Assembly: GCA_948474755.1 (NCBI GenBank)
Contig: CAOLHI010001248.1
Coordinates: forward strand, 1 to 64,000
DNA from: Ctenosaura bakeri
Taxonomy: Eukaryota; Chordata; Lepidosauria; Squamata; Iguanidae
Length of the DNA stretch: 64,000 bases
Direction: 5' to 3'
The notes under the pieces are model-generated. The model did not search any database. It saw only the letters and a list, made by a program, of their open reading frames with translations, and was not told the DNA's origin. Positions 56,101-64,000 of the stretch are shown here, piece after piece. A program made the translations under genes and the position numbers. Numbering within the stretch: the first letter of the stretch is position 1; the number at the start of each line of letters is the position of its first letter.

Positions 56101-56356
56101 TACATAACTATTGCACTATAACTATTGCACTATATATTACACTACGTAACTATTTCACTATAATTCAAGTTTAACTGCCAGAACTGGTTCTCTTCTATGG
56201 AATCATGGGATTTGCAGTTTAGGGAGGGATATTTCAAATTCTCAGCCAGAGAGCTCCAGGACCTTCCAAGACTACAAACCCCAAAATCCCATAGGAGGCA
56301 ACCATGGCAATTAAAATGAAATCATAGTGCAATAGTTATGTATTGCAGAAAGGCCT
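56101..56356. mobile_element. MITE D copy 3 with expanded left arm
   Basis: The right arm (CATGGCAATTAAAATGAAATC, ATAGTGCAATAGTTATGTATTG) is complementary to the left arm, but the left arm carries the AACTATTGCACTAT unit at 56106 and 56120 and a diverged AACTATTTCACTAT further on. The inner arms GGAATCATGGGATTTGCAG and CTACAAACCCCAAAATCCC match those of MITE B and D. It splits the LINE. Confidence 0.8.
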
Positions 56357-57011
56357 TTAATCTAGGACTATCATTTAATACTGAGAAGGGTGAAACTATC
56401 TTGAAAATCTGATAATCTCAAAAAACCTCATAATTTTTAGTAAAGTTAGAGTTAATGTAATTCCTTCTGTTGTGCTGGATGGTTGTTCCCAGGGAATTCC
56501 TTACAAAAAAACATATTTGTCCAGGTGCAGATGGATTAGCAATGGCTCTATTTCATATATTTTTTAAATAATTTTTACAGAAATGAAAGATTAAGGTTAA
56601 TTACACTCCTCTTAAATAAATTCCTTGGTAGACCTTCTAAGTAGTACTTACTTTATCTGTTAGGAGATACAAAAAATATGTAACAGAAATTGTGTGCAAA
56701 CTTCCTTTTCTTGGCTGCTAAGATTAATAAAATTAGGACTCAGACACATATGCAATACTTGGGATTGTCTTCCTTTTAAATTGTATTAAATAATATTAAC
56801 CCTATAATGTTTTTAAATTTTTTAAACAAGTCTTGAATTTTAAATTGTATTAAATGATGTTAAGCCTATTTTTTTTTTTAAAAAAAAAGTCTTGAATCGG
56901 TATTACTCCTGTCTATTTTATGTTGTTCAATTTTTCTATCAGGCTTTGTTTGATGAATATTTTTGTTTTAAATGTCTGTGACTGTAAAATAAAGGATTGA
57001 TTTATTGATTG

Positions 57012-60000
57012 ATTCAGCAATGTTTCAAAGGTCATAGGTTACCAAAATCTGGTTTTAACTAGAGCTCACCAAGTTTAGATGTAGCACGAAATTCTGGTTA
57101 CTGTAGAAGTGAAAACATGTATTTCTGATTTTATTCTCATAATTTTGCCAGAGGACAGGACCACATGAATCTGAAGTGTCTTGTGTATCCCAAGATTCCA
57201 TAGCAGGGAAATTATAGTTCTACAATTGTGTAAAGTGAAAGGACTCCAGGCCATTCTCTGAGAGAATACTATTACTTGGGAATGCTATAGAAATGTATCA
57301 GTGGAATGATCTGATGGCCCACTGATAAATAAACTGATAAATTCAGTCGTCTACTGATAAACTGGAGTATACTATGTTCGAGTGGGTTGCCTCTGAAAAA
57401 GAGATTTCATTTCTAAAATACACAGAACTTCACTATACAAAATTCAGAAAAGTCTCCTATCACCTTTTGAGATTTTTGTGGGGGGGAGTCTCTTCTACAT
57501 CTCTTCCACTTATTTGTAGTGCTGCTCTCTTTTATTTTCTCTCACCTTTCTACCAACACTTTCTTCACAGAATTTAGCACAGGGAGAAGGCTCAACATAT
57601 GCAAATTTAGGAGGCTAGTTGTGCTGTGTAAGCATCTTAAATATCCCAAAATAAACACCACAAGGCTGTGCCTTTGCAGAGAAACTACCACACAAGGTAA
57701 CATAGGTTACTTCCAGAAACAGCAGGAGCAGGCAGTTGGCATCTTTTGCTGTGGGAAGTTACACAGTAATAATTGGCAGATTGTTCTCTCACAATAAAAT
57801 GAATTTTGCTAGAGTAATTGGAAGAGTATTTTAAGTTACCTTTGATTGCCATGTATTGTTGGAGGAACAATAAGCAAGTTAACTTTATTCTGCTGCTGTG
57901 GCAGTGGTAGGTGAACCTCAATAGGCCGGATATGCTGCGAATTTCAAAATATTTGGATTATTTCTTTTTGTCCCCCTATTATTCTTTAAAAAGAAAAGAA
58001 ACAAACCTCCTCAGAATGTCTCTAAGTTTGAGGACAGTCAATAGTTGTTGGGTTCCCTGATCCCAAGAATGTAGATGATGGCATGAGGGAAGCATCATGC
58101 CCCATCATCTGTACATTCATCCTGTTATCACTTCTGGTAAGGATGTTTCTTCAGACTTTTGTGATGTTTTTAAAAAAAACACCCGTTGACAACCTGTTTG
58201 ATCAGAGACTACAGCAGGACAAAAAAAAAGTGAGTGAGTTAATGAATAAGTATACCTTTTACGGTCTGAATCCTATTGGTGGGAGAATATAAAATAGACT
58301 CCACTGCATCATCATTTAACAATTACTCCAATGGGTATACTCTGATTAGTATTGCCAACAGGATTTGCACCTCTTAATCTGTCTCTGACCTATTTGATTC
58401 CTTTCTTAAAATATTGTTTCCTCTCTTAGAGACATTTGCACAAACTATTCCTTTTGTACAATATTTACTTTGGAATATTTGTTAATAATTTAAGACTTTA
58501 TCTCTGCGATATGGTCCACTGTGCCACTTAAGCTCCCAACACAATCTTTAATGGACGTTGGTGTGGCAATGCAAGGTTAGAGGAATTGCTGCTCATTATT
58601 CAGCATTTACTTAATGTACAATAAAAATATCATAAAAACTTAATGGGATGAATCATGTTGAAACAACCGCTATATGTTCAAATAATGACTTCTGATTTAA
58701 AAGAATATAGTGGATGAGATTAACAGAATTTTAGCCTAGCCAAGAACAATTTATACCTTTGAAAGACATTTGTTCTCCTGAGTTTGGCATCTTAATATTA
58801 AGGATTTAAGCAAGTCAACACAGAGAAGTCCCATTAAGTTCAGTGAGAGAGGATGCAACATGCACTTAAATCTTGTGTTGCAAACAAGGGGATGTCAACA
58901 TGCTGAGTGTTGCTTACATTGCCCTATAGGCAAGTCTAAGGGCAAAGGACCATGCTATTAATTTTTTCCTAGGATTTCTGAGAATAGTAACAAGATCCTA
59001 GACTGCTACCTCCCATCCCATCATTTACAAAAGTAGGATGTGTTATGCAAAGCTTTTCACCTAGTATGCTTCTCCACTTAAAACTGCATATAACTTAAAT
59101 TAAGATAACCATAAAACCAAGAACTGCTAAAACCTGAAAACGAGAGTGCTCAAATATCTCTGCTTGAAAAATATATTCAGTTTTACATGAAACGCAAATA
59201 CAACTCAAATAGCAGGTGATACCTCCTATGCTAGGGAGGCAGCGTATCCTTCTCAGTTTTACTCTGAGATTTAACGGAGCTATCTCTAAAATAGGTTCAA
59301 CATCATCAGTGGTACCTTTAAGGTGCAAACTCAAACTTACAGTGGATTAACTGTCCCATTGACATGGTAGCCTCAAGCTATTACTGCTGGACTGTGGTTG
59401 AAACTAATAATGGTCTACATCCAATATTCAGCGGCCAACCATTAGTGTGGAAGGGCTTTTCTTGCTGTGTCCACTGCTCTGTACTGCATGAAAACCTGTT
59501 CTAGAGGGTTCGTTCTCTCAAGCAAGTTCTGAGCAGGTGTGATGAGCTGAATGGGAGGAAGGGAATCATCCCTTCCCAGCTCTGCTGACAGCATTTTAGG
59601 CATTTGTGTGACAAAACTGAGCCATCTTCTATGCCGCCCACAGCCCCATGATTATCAGATTTCAATTTAAATGTCTAATTAATGACAAGAAGAGGACTTT
59701 TATCACATCTAAATCAAATCATTATCCATGCAGGCTAATTAATGTGTCAATATTATTCTTAGTTCCAGACTTCTTGGTACAGAGTTTGGAAAAACTGCAA
59801 ATTTCTATTTTTCTTCTTTTATTTCTTTTTTTTTAAAGACTTGCTTTGCCTTTTCTTTTCTTTTTTTAAATGTTTTCTTAAAGTGATATTGTTAGGGTTT
59901 TTTTTTTAATTAACATTATTAAATTGTGGAAAGGGAGAATGGTGTAGATGTTATTCTCCTTTATTTCTGAAATACACGTTGAATAATAACTGAGTAATGC

Positions 60001-60490
60001 AATGGCCCTTTCTTGACTTCAGTTGATGAGTCATACACATGTTGTACCTCTTTAACAGCAGGATAATGATTGGGAAAAGAAATCATGAGAAAGCGACCAG
60101 TACACATACAGAAGGTCCAGCCTCTCTCATGCCCCCTAGTTTTATTCTAAACATCACATCTACTACTCATCAATATAGGCAAGAGCAGGACACAGTCAAC
60201 TTTAAACAAACAGATCTGTTTCTTCCACATGTTGCTGGAGACTCTAGATTAAGGATGGACAATTTGTAGCCTTTGAGATTCCACTCCCATCAATTCATGC
60301 TAGTATAGCAATACATAAACTCTCGCCTTGAATCTGTGGGTACTGAGAGCCAAATCTGTTGTGACACTGTACATGTAGGATTGAATCCTATTGTTACTCT
60401 CAACTAGAGCAAACCCACTCAATCAACAGGCATATTCCAGTTGGGACTCACAGTTGAATTTAGGCCATCACTTGTTGATGCATGATTAAA
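57012..60490. other. mostly unassigned; possible half MITE D and CNE-like block
   Basis: At 57176-57251 one arm of a MITE D-like element (AGATTCCATAGCAGGGAAATTATAG...GTGTAAAGTGAAAGG) appears. The block 59640-59780 is repeat-free and twice contains TCTAATTAATG / GCTAATTAATG homeodomain words. A hAT fragment at 60250 is listed separately. Otherwise there is nothing supported. Confidence 0.4.
60250..60315. mobile_element. hAT-type MITE fragment
   Basis: Reads AAGGATGGACAATTTGTAGCC and then CACTCCCATCAATTCATGCTAG, the same family pattern as the fragment at 86-190. Confidence 0.45.
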
Positions 60491-60492
60491 AA

Positions 60493-60537
60493 AAGAGAGA
60501 GAGAGAGAGAGATTGAGAGAGAGGGGGAGAGAGAGAT
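60493..60537. repeat. (GA)n purine tract
   Basis: An AGAGAGAGAGAGAGAGAT... run that goes on into GAGAGAGAGGGGGAGAGAGAG. It is a homopurine strand and could form triplex DNA. Confidence 0.9.
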
Positions 60538-60539
60538 GG

Positions 60540-61255
60540 TAAACAACAGCTGCTGGGGATGTGCAATCAAAGAAATGAGTAACATTTCCAATCCAGTATA
60601 GCAAGACTTTACCTGCAGTAAATGTAATGTATAAATACAGACTTTGTGAAAGGTTAGAACAGGGAAGGTAAATTATTCTACATTTGGGTCACATTGCTGC
60701 TATATTATAAGACAGATAATTGCAGTTCGTTTGCATATTAAGCAGTACATAATTTGCCTATCATTCTGCCATAAATACTGCAAATATAAAGCTACTACTA
60801 ATGGAAGTGTTGCACTTCATTCTGAAATGTTCATGTTCAGGAACTCTGAATAACAAATGTGAATCAACTCATTCAAAATCATGACAGGAATACAGATATC
60901 TGCACAATATGCAGTTATTAATTTTAAAACATAGTTTTGCCTCTAGTTCCTGGATTTTCTATGGTACAACACATGCAACTGAAGTCAACAGTAAATCTCT
61001 GTTGGTTTTGAATAGCCCTTGACTGAACTGAAATTCTCATTGTAAATTTCCTCACTATGGCACTACTTTTCCCCAGCAGTGGGACTGCATCTTTTTTTGA
61101 GGTAAAGGGCTGAAGGTAACAGTGCTGCTGGTAGAGTCTCTCATGTCAGACACATTTTGCTTGGGAGCCAGACTAAATGTGTCAGTTACCGGGTAGCAGC
61201 AGTAGTGTGGGTGTAGGGGGCTGGGGGGCTGGGAGACGCTGGCATAGGATCTCTC
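60540..61255. other. no recognised feature; G-rich patch
   Basis: The part 60650-60800 is repeat-free AT-rich DNA with a TTTGCATATTAAG octamer-like word. A G-rich patch (GTAGGGGGCTGGGGGGCTGGG) lies at about 61214-61234 and could form a G-quadruplex. Confidence 0.4.
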
Positions 61256-61547
61256 AGAGATGTCACTGGCACCATAGCTAACACTTGTTAGTACTGCGCA
61301 GAAGGAGGCAAAGTAAATCCTTTTTTAATGTTTTTTACCATGAAAATTCCATGATGAAACAATCCCAAATGAAACAAGAAATTGTGGTAGATGACAACAC
61401 TCTCAGATCAGATCAGATCAGATCACTCAACAATCTACTGGGGGAAAACAAAGGACAAGGACAAGTAGCACTGTGGCTGATGATACAACAGAACTCAAGT
61501 GAAGAAAACGATCAGCTGTTGATGCAATAAGGGGGGGAAATAATTTT

Positions 61548-61838
61548 TTGAAGTCTCACAAGGCATATTATAGGAAAATGGAATGTGAGAAGTATGAATC
61601 AGGGAAACCTGGGCATTGTAAAACAAGAAATGAGACATGTAAACAATGCAGTACTTGGGTAAGTGACCTAAGGTGGATAGGAATGGGACATTTTGAGTCA
61701 GATAATCACACAATATTTTACTCAGGAAATGGAAATCTAGGAAGAAATGGGGTGTCATTAACAATGAGGACAAATGGAGCAGAAGCAGTCAAAGGATATA
61801 ATGCAAAATCTGACCAAAAATTAACAAATAGGACTTAA
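61548..61838 (+). pseudogene. BovB endonuclease fragment
   Basis: The 96-codon frame contains KPGHCKTRNETCKQC and then DLRWIGMGHFESDNHTIFYS and NGNLGRNGVSLTM. In intact BovB this part reads as LGISELKWTGMGEF...YYxGxExxRRNGVAL and includes the catalytic Glu of the endonuclease (the ELKW part), which here is changed to DLRW. The frame ends in a stop at 61836-61838. It is inactive. Confidence 0.75.
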
Positions 61839-62764
61839 GGGAAATCCAAAAAAAAATTTAACTTTAATCCAACTTTATGCTCCAATTACGAAGGCAGAAG
61901 AAAGATGTGAAAGATGCTGTGCTGGAATTTAGAAGGAAATTGATTGCACAACAAAATAGGACTTCTTGTTAATCATAGGTGACTAGAATGCAAAAGTAGG
62001 AAACAGAGCAGAATCAAAGACTGTAGGAAAATTTGGACTAGGGTTAAGAAATGAGGCAGGGGAGTAATTTTGTGAAGCCAACAGTCAGTTCTTCTCAAAC
62101 AAATTCTTTAACTAACCAAAGTGGTACTGTATACTAGTACGTGACTGTTATCTGGTGACTAATATAGAAATCAAATATGACTACATAACTAGAGGCAGAA
62201 AATAGAGACACTCCATTATTTCTGCAACCAGGGGCAGCTTGTGGCACAGAACTTGGACTGCTAATATCAAAAAGTAAAGCAAAGTAAAGAACACTAAACC
62301 AACCACTGTAACAAATCACAACTTGAGAAACATCCCTCTAAAATTTAAAATAAATTAAAAATAAATAGATTTGTGCTAACAAATCCACTTGACTAGGAGG
62401 CAAGAAAACTCTGGACTGAAGCCAGGGAGATTGTCATGGAGGAATGCAAAAAGAGACTCTTTGCAGTCATAAAGAGAGAGAAGTTTCAATGGAAGGCAGA
62501 TGAAACTCTTCAAATGGCTAAAGGCAGGTGAATAGTAAAGGTAAAACGTGACAAAAATAGAGTTGGATCCCTGAATGCAACTGTTCAGCGACTTGTGTGT
62601 GGAGACAAAGAGAACTACTATAAAAATAATCGATGCAGAGTAATAGAAGATGACAACAATAAAAGGAAGAACAAGAGAAATTTCCACAGGATCTGAGAAG
62701 TTAAGGGGAAATTTAAACCATGAGTGAGGATGCTATCAAACAACGGGGAAATACATTATACGAC

Positions 62765-63112
62765 AGGAGAGCATTCTGAGCCATGGCACCCCAACTGTTG
62801 AGTGATTTTCCCTAGAAGTCCAACTGACATCAATACTGTTGGCATTTAGGCACCAAGTTAAATCTTGGTTGTTCACCGAAGACTTGAGGCCTCATTAATT
62901 CAACCCTAGAATGTGAGCTATAGTTTAAAAACTTTTACAATATTTTAAATCTGTTTTTAACTCATAATATTCTTGAATGTTTTTAGCTTGTTTATACTTT
63001 CTCACTGTTTTCAACTTATTTAATCTGTTTCAATGCTATCTGTAAGCCACCCCAAGATCTCCTGAGGTAGGTGGGTTATAAATATTTTAATAAATAAAGT
63101 TAATAAATAAAT
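62765..63112 (+). mobile_element. L2-type LINE 3' end nested in BovB
   Basis: Contains GAGCCATGGCACCCCAACTG and GATTTTCCCTAGAAGTCC, the L2 SxxAPxLW...LPxxV codons, then a T-rich UTR with CTGTAAGCCACCCCAAGATC, GTGGGTTATAAATATT and an (AATA)n tail. BovB coding continues on its far side (63170-63305). Confidence 0.8.
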
Positions 63113-63309
63113 GACCAAGTGCAAATTAAACAATGATACAAACAATACACTGAATAACTATATAAAAGAGAAGAAAGGATGAGAGATTCATTTAAGGAAG
63201 AACCATCTGAAGATGAACCTACAATTTTAGAAAGTGAAGTGGAGGCTGTGCACAAATCACTTGAGAGAAATAAATCACCAGGAACAGATGGCATACTAAT
63301 ACAGCTGCT

Positions 63310-63430
63310 TTGTTATAAGTACACAGTTTTACAGATTTTAAATCTTTTATTTTAAACTGTTTTAAACTGTTTTACTATATGTACCCCATCCTGATCTTAT
63401 GACATAGAGTGTGGGTGGGGAATGGAAGGA
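63310..63430 (+). mobile_element. L2-type LINE 3' end, short
   Basis: TTTTATTTTAAACTGTTTTAAAC and TTTTACTATATGTACCCCATC, then GTGGGTGGGGAATGG, resembling the L2 3' UTR end. It abuts the abrupt BovB end. Confidence 0.55.
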
Positions 63431-63434
63431 AGAA

Positions 63435-63610
63435 TGGATAAAGTTCATAGTTTGGGAAAATTACAAAGACACTAATCACATATTAAAACTTATTAAATTT
63501 TGGAACATGTGTTAATAAAACTGTGTCATTGATACAGATATAAAATTGGAAAAAAATCAAAGTAATTTGTTACAGTATTCTTATTGCTTCTGTTCCTTAA
63601 CAAGTAGACT
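63435..63610. other. AT-rich spacer before L1
   Basis: No recognisable feature. Confidence 0.4.
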
Positions 63611-63612
63611 AA

Positions 63613-64000
63613 CTCTCCCCTCAAGAAGCTTTCTTTGGTAGATGGACCGAATCTGAAAAATGGCTTCGATATGAGGACGTAATTGAGAGGGCAAAATCGA
63701 ACAGTCTTCAGCTTAAATCAAGAGACAAGTTGGAGCAAGAAGGAACAGTTTTAAACTGGTTTCCTTACAGGCAGTTAACTGAAAGGTTTCAGATGGATTT
63801 AAAGACATATGGAATTGAAATAAAGGAGAAGGTTGGAGTGATAAAACGACTTTTTGAAAACCCTCCTCATTTACTAGCCCAAATCACTCAGGAAATATTG
63901 CACCAGGAGAAGTTTGAAGAAACGGTTAAAGCAGTAATGATCTCGTGGGCACAGAATATTGGTCATACAATTCAACTGGACTCTTGGGAGCAGAGTTGGA
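63613..64000 (+). mobile_element. L1 ORF2 C-terminal region, open to the window edge
   Basis: After a stop at 63610-63612 one frame is open without interruption to 64000 (129 codons). It contains FFGRWTESEKWLRYEDV, LNWFPYRQLTERFQMDL, LLAQITQEILHQEKFEETVK and MISWAQNIGHTIQLDSWEQ. This matches the region after the RT in vertebrate L1 ORF2 (usual form: M-x-W-xxx-LGxxIxxxxWExxW). There is no methionine near the start and no upstream RT, so it is a 5'-truncated L1 insertion. It is the only transposon coding stretch here without a stop, which suggests that it is younger than the BovB and L2 pieces around it. Confidence 0.8.

Larger units (their letters stand above)
54850..57012 (+). mobile_element. 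decayed EN/RT LINE, same type as the 24.5-kb element
   Basis: In plus-strand order: LYVASIDLKTAFVTIPRDRL (RT motif A, Asp kept), QDCILVPTLFNL-like motif, LLLYADAAALLSPTKVGLK (YADD has become YADA), INFSKTQIMVF, a VLPQLLFGIPDWILGFSPAL segment, and at about 56.65 kb LLGDTK-like codons. The 3' end is TAAAATAAAGGATTGATTTATTGATTGATT. The order and words parallel those of the minus-strand LINE. It lacks the endonuclease (5' truncation near 54.85 kb) and MITE D is inserted at 56.1 kb. Confidence 0.78.
61256..63305 (+). mobile_element. RTE-BovB LINE, 5' region to RT, split by L2
   Basis: The 5' part (GCACCATAGCTAACAC, GCGCAGAAGGAGGCAAAG, TTTTTACCATGAAAATTCC) fits the start of squamate BovB/RTE. The endonuclease follows: WIGMGHFESDNHTIFYSG, LGRNGVSL, a tttaatccaactttatgctcc stretch (QLYAP) and an IIGDWNAKVG-like segment near 61.97 kb. 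After the L2 insertion at 62.77-63.11 kb the RT start appears: EDEPTILESEVEAVHKS, then NKSPGTDGI. Frames are broken by several stops. A (AGATC)4 expansion lies at 61404-61426. It ends abruptly at about 63305. Confidence 0.82.

Noticed and set aside
1..64000. CRISPR array, operon, phage or other prokaryotic system
   Set aside because: There are no spaced identical repeats with unique spacers, no ribosome-binding sites and no close-packed genes. The repeat content is that of a vertebrate nuclear genome.

Overview
This window looks like a gene-poor stretch of a squamate reptile (lizard or snake) nuclear genome, either an intergenic desert or the inside of a very large intron. I found no convincing host exon, tRNA, rRNA or other cellular RNA gene on either strand. 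The lineage call rests on the repeats: two Sauria-SINE heads, a lizard-type tRNA SINE with an RTE/BovB-like 3' end (four copies), RTE-BovB LINEs, several L2 3' ends, a Penelope-like GIY-YIG fragment, a lizard-type L1, and AT-rich background broken by GC-rich transposon interiors. No species can be named. Almost every open reading frame is either transposon wreckage or chance.

Layout. 0-6.4 kb: hAT-type fragment, SINE, hairpin-prone MITE A, and MITE B split by a solo Ty3/gypsy-type LTR with GAAAG target duplications; then a BovB 3' end split by a palindrome-rich MITE (C). 9.0-10.5 kb: a TA-flanked TIR element split by a 797-bp hAT element with a perfect 8-bp duplication. 11.8-13.5 kb: a complete 217-bp pogo/Tigger-like MITE, then a reverse-strand solo LTR. 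14.9-24 kb: SINE, L2 ends, MITE A, Sauria SINE and a Penelope-like UTR. 24.5-31.4 kb: one almost full-length non-LTR retrotransposon on the minus strand, with target duplications, an apurinic-type endonuclease, a reverse transcriptase and a candidate ORF1, itself split by MITE A. 33.5-40.5 kb: MITE B copies, Penelope GIY-YIG, a second LTR of the 12.6-kb family, SINE and L2. 42.5-47.6 kb: Z-DNA-like tract, hairpin, Sauria SINE, a TIR element with an 80-bp minisatellite, and MITE D split by a Charlie-like hAT. 48-57 kb: LINE fragment, SINE, a dead mariner, a 21-bp minisatellite, and a second decayed LINE of the 24.5-kb type split by MITE D. 61.2-64 kb: an RTE-BovB 5' region split by L2 ends, then an L1 ORF2 segment that is open to the window edge.

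Nothing here works together as a pathway. The structure is a stack of nested insertions, and the target-site duplications allow a relative chronology. The most interesting items are the chain of hairpins in MITE C, a conserved splice-donor sequence in all three MITE A copies, exact 80-bp minisatellites in two different transposon interiors, polyprotein-tail coding sequence inside an LTR, and repeat-free AT-rich blocks that resemble vertebrate conserved non-coding elements. I did not find a clearly new biological system.
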